Below are positions 1 to 7,631 of a stretch of DNA of 64,000 bases, piece by piece. Positions within the stretch are counted from its first letter, which is position 1. Each line of letters starts with the position of its first letter. Made by a program: the position numbers and the translations under genes. The DNA lies in NCBI GenBank assembly GCA_041389725.1, contig JAWKRG010000016.1, positions 86,615 through 150,614 of the forward strand, given 5' to 3'. The stretch is from Polyangiaceae bacterium. GTDB lineage: Bacteria; Myxococcota_A; Polyangia; Polyangiales; Polyangiaceae. Under the pieces are notes generated by a model. It was not told where the DNA came from. It searched no databases and saw nothing but the letters and a program-made list of their open reading frames with translations.

Positions 1-1
1 C

Positions 2-211
2 GTGCTCGAAGTGAACACTCTGCCCGGGATGACGCCCACCAGCTTGCTGCCCAAGATCGCGGCCGCTGCGGGCTACGCCTTCCACGACCTGTGCGAGGCC
101 ATCCTGGCCAGTGCGCGACTGCACGTCGCGAAAGCTCGGCCTCAGGTGCAAACGTCGGTGCCGGACGCCACGAAGAGCGAAGAAGCGCTGCCCTTGCGCG
201 TCGCCGTGTGA
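2..211 (+). CDS. ddl: D-alanine--D-alanine ligase, C-terminal fragment (5' truncated by window edge)
   Basis: The frame is open from the first base of the window and contributes 69 C-terminal residues. It begins with LEVNTLPGMTPTSLLPK, the ATP-grasp signature near the end of D-Ala-D-Ala ligases, where the E and N of EVN bind the catalytic magnesium ions and the following loop lines the second D-Ala pocket. The next stretch (AAAAGYAFHDLCEAI) matches the usual terminal helix. The enzyme makes the D-Ala-D-Ala dipeptide for peptidoglycan in the cytoplasm. The last 25 residues are polar and look lineage-specific. The GTG at the left edge is an internal codon; the true start lies outside the window. 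Confidence 0.85.
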   Translation: MLEVNTLPGMTPTSLLPKIAAAAGYAFHDLCEAILASARLHVAKARPQVQTSVPDATKSEEALPLRVAV

Positions 212-255
212 CTCCCCACTAGCTGGACCAAGCCGGTGCGAGCGAGAGCGCCGCA

Positions 256-942
256 CTAGCGGGCGGGCGCCGCGCTAGCGGGCGCGGAGCAGCGCTCGCG
301 GGTTCGTCCGTTGGCAGCGCTCGCGCGCTCGCGCAGTGCGCCAAGGTCGTCGGCCTTGGGACGAAACACGTACTTCGCTGCGTCCGCGTCGGCGCGCTCA
401 GTCGCGCTGGGGGCGACGAGCATCGAGGCCACACCCAGGCCAAAGCCGAGGCCGAGAGTGATGCCGCCCGCGGCCGCGCGACCGCCCGAGATCACTTGTT
501 CCTCGTCGCGGGTGCCATCAGGCTGCACGGTCGTCTTCGTGTCGAAGGCGCCCACCAACAGCACGGTGCCAACGGCAAGTGCCGCTGCCGCACCCACCCC
601 GAGCCCGGCCGCAATCCAACGATCCCGATCCCGGGCTGCGTAGCGTTCGCGGTGCCGCGGAAAGTCGGCAGTGGGTCCCATGCGGTCGGCAACGTCGTCG
701 AGGGCCAGGGGGCTATCGTCGCCAGCCGGGTAGACGCCCAATCCGTCCTTGTGTGTGACGAGGCGATTGACGCTGTCGCGCGCAGGCAGCTGATAGCGGG
801 TCGGGGCGAGAGTCAGCCACTGCTCGCTCTCACATTGGCTCTGCGCTTCGCCTCCGGGCGCTTCGACTGGACCCGGCAGCCGACTCACGGTGCTGGCGCA
901 ACCGCACGAAAAACAGAGGGCAAGGAGCGCCAGTCGTCGCAT
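256..942 (-). CDS. Hypothetical lipoprotein with one internal membrane segment
   Basis: This is a 228-aa protein starting at ATG 942. A short signal peptide ends in a lipobox (FSCGCAS, Cys near residue 15-16), so it is probably lipid-anchored. A hydrophobic glycine/alanine-rich region around residues 113-132 (AAGLGVGAAAALAVGTVLLVG) and a second one around 155-177 could be membrane helices. Such paired helices are common in myxobacterial proteins that end in a small TM block. I recognise no catalytic motif. It lies about 100 bp downstream of the stop of the fused MFS/spermidine synthase gene on the same strand and may be co-transcribed with it. Function unknown. Confidence 0.7.
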   Translation of the reverse strand: MRRLALLALCFSCGCASTVSRLPGPVEAPGGEAQSQCESEQWLTLAPTRYQLPARDSVNRLVTHKDGLGVYPAGDDSPLALDDVADRMGPTADFPRHRERYAARDRDRWIAAGLGVGAAAALAVGTVLLVGAFDTKTTVQPDGTRDEEQVISGGRAAAGGITLGLGFGLGVASMLVAPSATERADADAAKYVFRPKADDLGALRERASAANGRTRERCSAPASAAPAR

Positions 943-1039
943 GCTCGATCCACTCTCGTATCACGCCGAACGCGGGGCGTCACTCGCCGTAGGGCGTCAC
1001 TCGGAGCAGCCGGGCGCTGCGGACTGCTGGGTGGCGTCT

Positions 1040-3463
1040 CTAGGGCGCCAGCATGGCGGCGATCCCTCGGGGGTCGCGATAGCGGCTCAGATCGCTGACC
1101 AGTGCTTCGCGCGTGCTCCAGGGCAAAACGTTGCCGCGAGGGGTGCGGTACTCGAGCCACATGTTGTCGTCGGTGGACACGAGTCGGCTCGGGGGCAGGG
1201 GGACCGCCGCCGCGACGTCTTCCAAGTAGCGGTCCAACCCGGAGTCGACGACGAGAACGTCTTCGACCAGTTGAGCCAGCGGGCGATGATCCGGCAGCAC
1301 TTCAGTCACTGTCGAGCGTTGCTCGAGCGCGTGCAGCTTTGCGCGCGACGCCGTGAGGGGAGACTGAGAGGCAACGAGAATGCCCTGCCCGCCGCCGAAA
1401 AATAGCGCGACGTGCGCGAACTCCGCACGCAGTGTGCGCAGGATCACGGCGAAGTCCTCGGGGTAAATGTGGTGAAGCTGCACCCACTGCTGGAACACGC
1501 CCCCTTCGCTGAGATGTTGGCGTACCAGCGCGTAGAACTCGCGACTGTAGAGCGCGGACGCTCCAGCAAACCAAATGCTCGACAGCTCCATGCTGATGAG
1601 GTCGAACTGGGTGCGGGTCACCAACAGATGATTGCGACCGTCTGCGAGGGTGACGTGCACTCGAGGATCCGACAGCGCATCACGGTTGGGACCGCGGAAG
1701 TAGGTGCCCGCCGCCTCGACGATGGCCGGGCTGATCTCTACGACTTGGAGCTGCTCCCAGGGGTAGGCGGCCAAGGTGCCGAGGGTCGTTCCGGTGCCGA
1801 GTCCGATCACCAACGCGCGGTCGAAGCGCTTGACGAACAGGCTCGGGTAGTGGGCGAAGAAGCGCTGCGCGTGCAGTTCCCAGCCGTCGTTGCCTTGGAA
1901 CTTGCCGTTGGTGTAGAGCGTGTGCACGCCGCGAGCGCGAGTGACGGTGGTGATGCCGCCGTGGACGTCCTCTCGGATCATCAACACGGCTTCCGCAGGC
2001 TGTGGGCCGTCGAAGTAGACGTTCGTGCCCGCCGTCAAGCGCGTCAAATCCCAGCGTGGGCTGAGGGTCAGCACCAGGAACACGATGCCGACTCCGCTCC
2101 ACACCTGGCGGCCGCGTGAGCGCGCGCTGACGTGCGTGGCCCAGGCGGCCAGTACCGCGAAGACCGTCGCGACCGCCGCCAAGGCTCGCTGCGCGCCGAA
2201 GGCGGGCAACAGCAGGTAGCCCGTAGCCAGGGAACCTGCCACGGCGCCGACGGTGTTGATGCTGGTGAGCCGACCGACCCAACGCCCGAGATCCGTGCCG
2301 CCCGCCACGCGCGCAAGAATGAGAGGGAAGGTGAGGCCCATGGCCGTGACGGGTACGAACAGGATGAGCCACGCGACGACGGCGCGAAGCGCCTCCCGCG
2401 CGGCGAAGGTCGTGAGCACCTTGCCCGTGCCTGCAAACAGAATCGGCAGTCGATCCCAGAGCGGCAGCGTGATCGACAGGGCGAGCGCGCTGGCGCACAA
2501 GCTGAGAGGCAGCGCGGCGCTTCCAAAGCGCGCCTGTGCGCGGGCCGCCAAGCTCGCGCCGAGTGCGAGGCATGCCAAGAAGACGGCCAAGATCAGGCCG
2601 AAGGCGTAGGCGCTATTGCCGATCACGAGCGCCAACAGATGCGTAAAGATCACCTCGCACGCGAAGACCACGAAGCCGGAGCACGCGGCGAGCACCCAGA
2701 GCAGCACGAGCTCGCGATCGACGAGGGGCGCGCTCACGGCGGCGCCCGTTTCGCTGCGTTTCCTCGCAGTTTCCTGCAGCGGAGCTGCTCGATGCAGCAG
2801 CAGCGCGCCCAGGCCGACCAACAGGCTCAAAGCCGCGGCAGCGCTGACGGTGCCGGAAAGCCCGAGCCATGGCAGCACCGCGTAGGCCGCGCCCACGGCG
2901 CCCACGGCGCCGCCGAGGGTGTTGGCGGTGTAGAGGCGAGTGAGTTTCTTTTCTCGTGCACGCTGCTCGTCGACGGTCGCACTGGCTGACTCTCCCAATA
3001 AACGAGAGAGCAGTGGCAGCGTGGCCCCCATGGCTGTGGTCGGGATCAACACGACGACCATCGCAAGGCACCAGCGCGCCACCGAAAGGGCGAGCAGCGA
3101 GTCGGGTACACGCTGAGCGACGTCGACGTAGAGGGGAGTCAGGGCGTGGAACGCCGTCGGGCTCAGGGCGACGGTGACAGCCACGATCACCTCGAGCACT
3201 CCGTACATCACGAGGGGGCGAACACCCTTGAAGTAGCGGCCGCCGAGTTGCGCGCCAAACGCAAGCCCCGCCATGAACGAGGCGAGCACAGCGCTGACGG
3301 CGTAGGCGGTCGATCCGACGATGTGCGTCAGGTACTTGGAGAAGCAAAGCTGGTCGATGAGGCCAGCCGCTCCACTGAGCACGAACAGCACGTAGAGCGC
3401 CGAAAACCGGCGATCCGCACCCGAGGGGGCGCGGGCCTCCAAAGCGACGGTCCCTGCGGTCAT
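1040..3463 (-). CDS. Fused MFS-like membrane protein / spermidine synthase-like protein
   Basis: An 807-aa protein. The first ~480 residues form many hydrophobic helices in two similar halves, each with a PTTAMGATLPLLSR or PVTAMGLTFPLILAR type motif. The last ~280 residues carry a Rossmann methyltransferase fold of the polyamine aminopropyltransferase family: VIGLGTGTTLGTLAAYP (SAM or decarboxy-SAM loop), an acidic residue at VEIS, LADGRNHL, and ELSSIWFAG in place of the catalytic D-SSDP stretch. Such fusions are widespread in bacteria; their substrate is unsettled and aminopropyl transfer should not be assumed. ATG 3463 is preferred over an in-frame TTG at 3478. The gene is divergent from the carboxypeptidase at 3517 across about 50 bp, so promoters must lie close together. 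Confidence 0.85.
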   Translation of the reverse strand: MTAGTVALEARAPSGADRRFSALYVLFVLSGAAGLIDQLCFSKYLTHIVGSTAYAVSAVLASFMAGLAFGAQLGGRYFKGVRPLVMYGVLEVIVAVTVALSPTAFHALTPLYVDVAQRVPDSLLALSVARWCLAMVVVLIPTTAMGATLPLLSRLLGESASATVDEQRAREKKLTRLYTANTLGGAVGAVGAAYAVLPWLGLSGTVSAAAALSLLVGLGALLLHRAAPLQETARKRSETGAAVSAPLVDRELVLLWVLAACSGFVVFACEVIFTHLLALVIGNSAYAFGLILAVFLACLALGASLAARAQARFGSAALPLSLCASALALSITLPLWDRLPILFAGTGKVLTTFAAREALRAVVAWLILFVPVTAMGLTFPLILARVAGGTDLGRWVGRLTSINTVGAVAGSLATGYLLLPAFGAQRALAAVATVFAVLAAWATHVSARSRGRQVWSGVGIVFLVLTLSPRWDLTRLTAGTNVYFDGPQPAEAVLMIREDVHGGITTVTRARGVHTLYTNGKFQGNDGWELHAQRFFAHYPSLFVKRFDRALVIGLGTGTTLGTLAAYPWEQLQVVEISPAIVEAAGTYFRGPNRDALSDPRVHVTLADGRNHLLVTRTQFDLISMELSSIWFAGASALYSREFYALVRQHLSEGGVFQQWVQLHHIYPEDFAVILRTLRAEFAHVALFFGGGQGILVASQSPLTASRAKLHALEQRSTVTEVLPDHRPLAQLVEDVLVVDSGLDRYLEDVAAAVPLPPSRLVSTDDNMWLEYRTPRGNVLPWSTREALVSDLSRYRDPRGIAAMLAP

Positions 3464-3516
3464 GGGCAGGCGCGACAATACCCGCGGCAGTCTGGAAAAC
3501 CTCTACCGATTCGCAT

Positions 3517-4473
3517 ATGCTGCGCTGCGTCATGGGCGAAGGCACGCGCAAGGATGACGCTCCGCCACCGGCTTTGGTCGGGCAGCTCGAGCGCCGCGGA
3601 CTTGGAGACTACGCTGGGCCCGACTCGGTGCTGGAACGGGTTTCCAGCTACGAGCGTCGTGGTGCGTTGGTGACCGTGGCTGGCAGGAGCGTCCAGGGGG
3701 AGCCGATCCTGAGCGTTGAGATCGGACCGGCGCAGGCGCCCGTGAGTCTCGTCGTCGCCGGACTCCACCCGATGGAGTGGATCGGAGTGGAGAGCGCGCT
3801 CGCCTGCGTGGAGGCTTGGCTCGAGGAGCCTCCAGCGGAGCGTCGCTTGGTGGCGGTGCCGATGGCGAATCCCGATGGAATTCGCGCCGTCGAAGCGAAC
3901 CTCAGACGCGGGCGGCGTCGCTTCGTTCGTCACAACGCCCACGGCGTCGATCTGAACCGCAACTTCCCGGCGTTCTGGGGGAGCTCTCCCGTCGCGCGGT
4001 TGTTGCGGCGCACCTTCGCGCCGGGGCGCGCGCCCGCGAGCGAGCCCGAGGTTCGAGCGATCATCGATCGCGTGGCGCGGGACCCTGTCGACCGCGTCGT
4101 GTCGCTGCACAGCTTCGGCGGGGCCGTGCTCTATCCCTACGGCGCCGTGCGAGCGCGCGCTCACGACTTTCGTCGACTGGCGCGCTGGGCAGAGCGGGTC
4201 GCAGAGAGCGCTGACACGCGTCGTCCGTATCGCGCGGTCCAGTCTTCCCATTGGGTCGCCGGCTTCACCGCGCGCGGCATGGAGATCGACTATTTCTATC
4301 AGCACCGCGGCGCCCTGGCGCTCCTCGTCGAGTGCTCACGAGGCGGCGTATGGCGACGCGTGCCACGACCGAGCCACGTCGTGGAACCCTTCGCCTGGTT
4401 CAACCCCCCCGAACGCGCCGCGACCAGCAACGCGATCGCCGGCGCGCTCATGCCGTTTCTGCGCGGGGACTAG
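3517..4473 (+). CDS. M14-family zinc carboxypeptidase
   Basis: A 318-aa protein with the residues of an M14 metallocarboxypeptidase. Zinc ligands are H84 and E87 in LHPMEW and H198 in SLHSFGGAVLYPYG. The substrate-binding Arg/Asn are in DLNRNF (R148), and the likely general base is E272 in ALLVECSRGG. The family removes C-terminal residues from peptides or trims peptidoglycan stem peptides. No signal peptide is evident, so a cytoplasmic role is suggested, although the arginine-rich N-terminus leaves a second start at ATG 3532 possible. It is divergent from the membrane synthase and convergent with the DUF3592-like gene. Confidence 0.88.
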   Translation: MLRCVMGEGTRKDDAPPPALVGQLERRGLGDYAGPDSVLERVSSYERRGALVTVAGRSVQGEPILSVEIGPAQAPVSLVVAGLHPMEWIGVESALACVEAWLEEPPAERRLVAVPMANPDGIRAVEANLRRGRRRFVRHNAHGVDLNRNFPAFWGSSPVARLLRRTFAPGRAPASEPEVRAIIDRVARDPVDRVVSLHSFGGAVLYPYGAVRARAHDFRRLARWAERVAESADTRRPYRAVQSSHWVAGFTARGMEIDYFYQHRGALALLVECSRGGVWRRVPRPSHVVEPFAWFNPPERAATSNAIAGALMPFLRGD

Positions 4474-4549
4474 GCGAGGAAGGCCATTGAAGAATTTCTG
4501 CGCGCAGCCTGCTCGAGCGCAGGTTCTCGGCCCGCTGGCGTTGGGGCCA

Positions 4550-5344
4550 CTACTGCCGCCATAGCAGCCATGCCAGCAGCCGCAGGGCTGCAATTCCCGC
4601 CGCAAAAGGAGCCGCCCACTTGATGATGCGTGCGGAGCGCGCGGCTACTCGTTCGCGACCATGGCGCAGAACGTAGAATGCGGTTCCGCCTAGAATCCCC
4701 AGCGACAGAACCACCCCGAGTACCACAGGAACGAAGGACTCCCCGCGGGCTTGTGCGTCCTTTGCGTGCCAACCGAAGATCAGCACGAGAAACGGGAGAA
4801 GCATCGCTCCGCCGAAAAGGAGTCGGATTCGGTACCCACGCGGGTCGTCGAGCTCGGCCTCCCCATGCCGCCTGAGTCTGCGCAGCTTGAAGTCGCACGC
4901 AAAAGCGCACATGCCGAAGAACAACGCGAGCACGCTCACGGTCTTGAACGAGAACGCACGGTTTCTTTGCGCCTCGCGGCTTCCGCGTGACCGGTCGCTG
5001 CCGGGCCGACTCAAGGTAGGGTCTTCCGGTAGGAAGGTAACGGGGAAGGTGGCACCCATCGGAAAGGGCGCGTCTTCGTGACCCACCGACCAAGAGTATT
5101 GTTGGGACCCCACCTCGAACGCGTAGTGAACGTACGTCGCAGAGCCCTGACGGGTGACCTTGGTGACCGTTGCCATCGCCGTTGCGCCGTGATCTCCCAG
5201 CGCATCGAGCCTCCTGGCCTGACGTTCAAAGAGGCCGTACAAGCCAAGGGGAAGGGTCACGAACAACAAGCCAAAGATCACTCGCCAGCGCGCGAGGTCC
5301 CTGATGTTCCGTTCGAGGCGTCCGGCTGGGACGTCACTTCCCAT
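4550..5344 (-). CDS. DUF3592-like membrane protein
   Basis: A 264-aa protein starting at ATG 5344. An N-terminal helix (VIFGLLFVTLPLGLYGLF, residues 23-40) is followed by a soluble stretch of the DUF3592 type (TAMATVTKVTRQGSATYVHYAF then PVTFLPEDPTLSR). Downstream come a second helix around 140, a pair near 175-190 and 200-225, and a last hydrophobic stretch near the C-terminus. The DUF3592 segment probably forms a small extracytoplasmic beta domain; its function is not known. The gene is convergent with the carboxypeptidase and stands alone upstream of the tRNA-Glu repeat region. Confidence 0.72.
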   Translation of the reverse strand: MGSDVPAGRLERNIRDLARWRVIFGLLFVTLPLGLYGLFERQARRLDALGDHGATAMATVTKVTRQGSATYVHYAFEVGSQQYSWSVGHEDAPFPMGATFPVTFLPEDPTLSRPGSDRSRGSREAQRNRAFSFKTVSVLALFFGMCAFACDFKLRRLRRHGEAELDDPRGYRIRLLFGGAMLLPFLVLIFGWHAKDAQARGESFVPVVLGVVLSLGILGGTAFYVLRHGRERVAARSARIIKWAAPFAAGIAALRLLAWLLWRQ

Positions 5345-5460
5345 ACGCAGGCTCCTCTTCGACGAGGAAGACGGGCAACTCGGCGGTAGTCATTGATCTC
5401 ACCTGTCTACCAAGAGCCCCGAAAAGGAAAGGTGTCGCACGGTCATTCGCTGATCGGCGC

Positions 5461-5720
5461 GGAATCCCGCCGGAGGCGGGGGCCAACGCAGAGCCGCAGC
5501 GCAGCGAAGGCGCACCGAAGACGTTGGCGAGTCCCCAGCGGGATTCGTTTCCGAGCGAGAGTGCGAGCTGAAAGCTCGCACGCGCGAGGAGGGGGAGGCT
5601 GCGCGAAGCGAAGCCGAGCCCCACCCGCTCGGCACGGAATCCCGCCGGAGGCGGGGGCCAACGCAGAGCCGCAGCGCAGCGAAGGCGCGGCGTTGGCCAG
5701 GGCGTCCCCAGCGGGATTCG
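5461..5720. repeat. Two-copy direct repeat carrying the tRNA-Glu 3' end (period about 173-175 bp)
   Basis: The 358 bp between the DUF3592-like gene and tRNA-Glu contain no gene but are highly structured. A 53-bp block is identical at 5461-5513 and 5636-5688 and contains the hairpin CCCGCC-GGA-GGCGGG. Next to it, the last 17 bp before the tRNA discriminator base (GTCCCCAGCGGGATTCG on the + strand) occur inside the real tRNA at 5704-5720 and again at 5531-5547, where no tRNA body follows. Between the copies are two more perfect hairpins: 5561-5581 (9-bp stem, GAA loop) and 5613-5633 (7-bp stem, 7-nt loop). In the direction of tRNA transcription this is a tandem repeat whose unit begins with a partial tRNA, reminiscent of the repeats downstream of E. 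coli tyrT. Confidence 0.85.
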
Positions 5721-5777
5721 AACCCGCGTTACAGCCTTGAAAGGGCCGTGTCCTGGGCCTGACTAGACGATGGGGAC
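5703..5777 (-). tRNA. tRNA-Glu (anticodon TTC)
   Basis: On the minus strand this 75-nt segment folds as a cloverleaf. The 7-bp acceptor stem is GTCCCCA/TGGGGAC with discriminator G. The T arm is GCGGGTTCGAATCCCGC, and the anticodon arm is GGCCCTTTCAAGGCT with anticodon TTC flanked by the usual T and A. The D arm contains TCTAG and the GG pair. It closely resembles other bacterial tRNA-Glu genes. CCA is not encoded: the next bases read CCC. A partial copy of its 3' end lies 173 bp further along in the direction of transcription. Confidence 0.95.
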
Positions 5778-5987
5778 CACAAACGGGCGGGGAACATAGC
5801 CAAAAGGTGCCGGCATCGCAATCGGTGATTTCCTCGGGGTTTCGCCGCGGTTTGCGTACTGGGGCGGGGCAGGAGCCGAGTGGGGCGGTCGAGCCAGGGT
5901 GGCCTCGGCCTGCGGACGACCGGCTCCCGTGCGATTGAGCGCCGCCTCGGTTGCGACTCGCGGACGCGGCACACTAGCTTCGTGCTC

Positions 5988-6509
5988 GTGAAGCGCCTCT
6001 GTGCATTGCTCGTCGTGCTCGGCGCATCTGGATGTCGCACGACGGCGACGGGGTACCCCTTTCACTCACGAGGCGTGTACGAGGCCCCGAAGTCGGCGTA
6101 TCGCGTCGAAGTTCTGGGAGAAGGACGCGTAGCAGCGGGGGCGGACGTCACGAGTGCCGGCTCTGGTCTGGCGCGGTTCTGTTCCGCAGCCGGCGCGGTG
6201 CCCCTCACGCTGAAGGTGAGTGGAACCGCGAGCACCGCAAGCTACGAGCTCGGCCCGACACGCGGTTCGGTGGCGTGGGCGGGACGTAGTCGCGAAGCGT
6301 CGCTGCGAATGCTCCTCGGCAAGGCAGGGCTATCGCACTTCGACGCTGCCGAACTCGACGAGAGCATCCGTGCGATCGACGGCATGCTCGCAGGACCGAA
6401 GGGAACCCTGCTCGCAGGCCAGACACGAAGCCTTCGCGTGGTCACGACTCGGCTGTCGCGCAGCGCGGCGCCAGCGCCGCTGACGTCGTCCGCGTGCGGC
6501 ACGTTTTGA
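5988..6509 (+). CDS. Hypothetical lipoprotein
   Basis: A 173-aa protein if started at GTG 5988; a GTG two codons upstream (5982) is equally possible. The first residues (VKRLCALLVVLGASGCRTT) form a short signal peptide with an ASGC lipobox, which decides between these starts and the much longer upstream extension of the frame. The mature part has no recognised domain. It contains 25-residue stretches predicted to be beta-rich (ARFCSAAGAVPLTLKVSGTA) and a helical segment around LGKAGLSHFDAAELDESIR. It precedes the AHSA1/ArsR pair by 139 bp, but that pair has its own promoter. Function unknown. Confidence 0.6.
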   Translation: MKRLCALLVVLGASGCRTTATGYPFHSRGVYEAPKSAYRVEVLGEGRVAAGADVTSAGSGLARFCSAAGAVPLTLKVSGTASTASYELGPTRGSVAWAGRSREASLRMLLGKAGLSHFDAAELDESIRAIDGMLAGPKGTLLAGQTRSLRVVTTRLSRSAAPAPLTSSACGTF

Positions 6510-6570
6510 CGCCTACGGAGCAACACCAGTCGCCGGCTTCGACTCCCGTTGGGTCGCTGGCTGCCCTCGC

Positions 6571-6618
6571 TTGACAGCAACATCGCGGCGTTATAAGTAA
6601 CCAGAAGGTTAGATAACC
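6571..6618 (+). promoter_or_regulatory. Sigma70-like promoter with overlapping ArsR-type inverted-repeat operator
   Basis: TTGACA at 6571-6576 is a perfect -35 box, and TATAAG at 6592-6597 is a good -10 with a 15-bp spacer. Overlapping and following the -10 are three interlocking arms: TAACC (6598-6602), GGTTA (6607-6611) and TAACC (6614-6618), giving both TAACC-N4-GGTTA and GGTTA-N2-TAACC dyads. This is 31 bp upstream of the ATG of the AHSA1 gene, and the second gene of the pair is an ArsR repressor. Autorepression by the ArsR protein is the simplest reading (inference). The AT-rich patch stands out against the local GC-rich sequence. Confidence 0.65.
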
Positions 6619-6648
6619 GTACGGTGCTTCAAGAGGGCTAGACGCACC

Positions 6649-7128
6649 ATGAGCAAGCAATTCGCCGAACGGGAATGGTCTCTAGATCGAGAAATCGTGA
6701 TCATGCGGGTGTACGACGCGCCGCGGGAGCTCGTGTTCGAGGCCTGGACGAATCCGGAGCACGTCGTGCAATGGTTTGGGCCGATGGGTTTCACGCTGAC
6801 GACGCAGGAGATCGACATCCGGGTCGGTGGCAGGTGGCGCTTCGTGTTTCGTGGCCCCGACGGAACGACCTACGACAACCGCATGGTCTTCCTGGAAGTG
6901 AAGCGACCTGAGTTGCTCGTGTTCGACCACGGCGCAGATCGCGACGAAGATCCCGGGAGGTTCCGCGTTACCGTGACCTTCGACGAGCAGACCAACGGCA
7001 AGACCGTGGTAACCCTTCGCCAGCTCCACCCGACGAAGGAGCAGCGCGCGCGGACCATCGCATTCGGGGCGGTGGAGTTCGGTCTGCAGACCCTCGACAA
7101 GCTGGCCGCCCACTTGCAGGGAATGTGA
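6649..7128 (+). CDS. SRPBCC / AHSA1-family protein
   Basis: A 159-aa single-domain protein of the START-like SRPBCC superfamily, AHSA1 subgroup. Hallmarks are RVYDAPRELVFEAWTNPEH near the N-terminus, VVQWFGPMGF, RVGGRWRFVFRGPDG and a long C-terminal helix (AVEFGLQTLDKLAAHLQ). The fold forms a deep hydrophobic cavity; ligands in bacterial members are mostly unknown. The gene directly precedes an ArsR regulator whose ATG lies 2 bp beyond this stop codon. This pairing is common in bacteria, and the two are co-transcribed from the promoter at 6571. Confidence 0.88.
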   Translation: MSKQFAEREWSLDREIVIMRVYDAPRELVFEAWTNPEHVVQWFGPMGFTLTTQEIDIRVGGRWRFVFRGPDGTTYDNRMVFLEVKRPELLVFDHGADRDEDPGRFRVTVTFDEQTNGKTVVTLRQLHPTKEQRARTIAFGAVEFGLQTLDKLAAHLQGM

Positions 7129-7130
7129 AC

Positions 7131-7559
7131 ATGGACGCGGACCCTCTGAGCAGAACCTTTGCGGCGCTGGCGGATCCCACACGCCGCGCCATCTTGGCGC
7201 GGCTCGCCCAAGGGTCGGCGACGGTGAAGGAGCTTTCGGCGCCCTTCAACATGAGCGGACCCGCAATCTCCAAACACCTGAGGGTACTGGAGCGCGCCGG
7301 GCTCATCAGTCAGGGCAGGGAAGCGCAGCGCCGCCCTCGTCGCCTCGAGGCCGCGTCCATCAAGGCCGTCGCGGACTGGTCGGAGTCCTACCGGCAGTTC
7401 TGGGAAGAGAGCTTCGACCGCTTGGGCGACTACCTCGAAGTGCTCCAGGGCCGCCAGCCCGCGAGCAAGCAATCCGCAAAGAAGGCGAGCTCGCCGCGCC
7501 GCAAAGGAAGCCGCCGCGCTCGGCCTCGCCGGTCAACGAAGCGCGGCGGAGCGCGATGA
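7131..7559 (+). CDS. ArsR-family transcriptional repressor
   Basis: A 142-aa protein beginning MDADPLSRTFAALADPTR, a typical ArsR opening. The winged helix-turn-helix spans roughly residues 13-85, with the recognition helix in MSGPAISKHLRVLERAGL. No cluster of metal-binding cysteines is present, so it belongs with the metal-independent ArsR proteins that accompany AHSA1 genes. The C-terminus is an arginine/lysine-rich tail (SPRRKGSRRARPRRSTKR), likely disordered and DNA-affine. ATG 7131 is preferred; GTG 7125, overlapping the upstream stop, is an alternative. It probably controls the operator at 6598-6618 (inference). Confidence 0.88.
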   Translation: MDADPLSRTFAALADPTRRAILARLAQGSATVKELSAPFNMSGPAISKHLRVLERAGLISQGREAQRRPRRLEAASIKAVADWSESYRQFWEESFDRLGDYLEVLQGRQPASKQSAKKASSPRRKGSRRARPRRSTKRGGAR

Positions 7560-7631
7560 ATCCCCAGGACGCCAATCGAGGTCCGCGCTGGTTCGGGCGA
7601 CGTGGTTCCTCCTGCGGCGCGCGCTGAGTGC

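Noticed and set aside
5461..5777. Genomic island attachment site at tRNA-Glu
   Set aside because: A 17-bp copy of the tRNA 3' end exists, but only 173 bp away, with no integrase, and neighbouring genes on both sides look like ordinary chromosomal genes. Tandem repeat is the better description.
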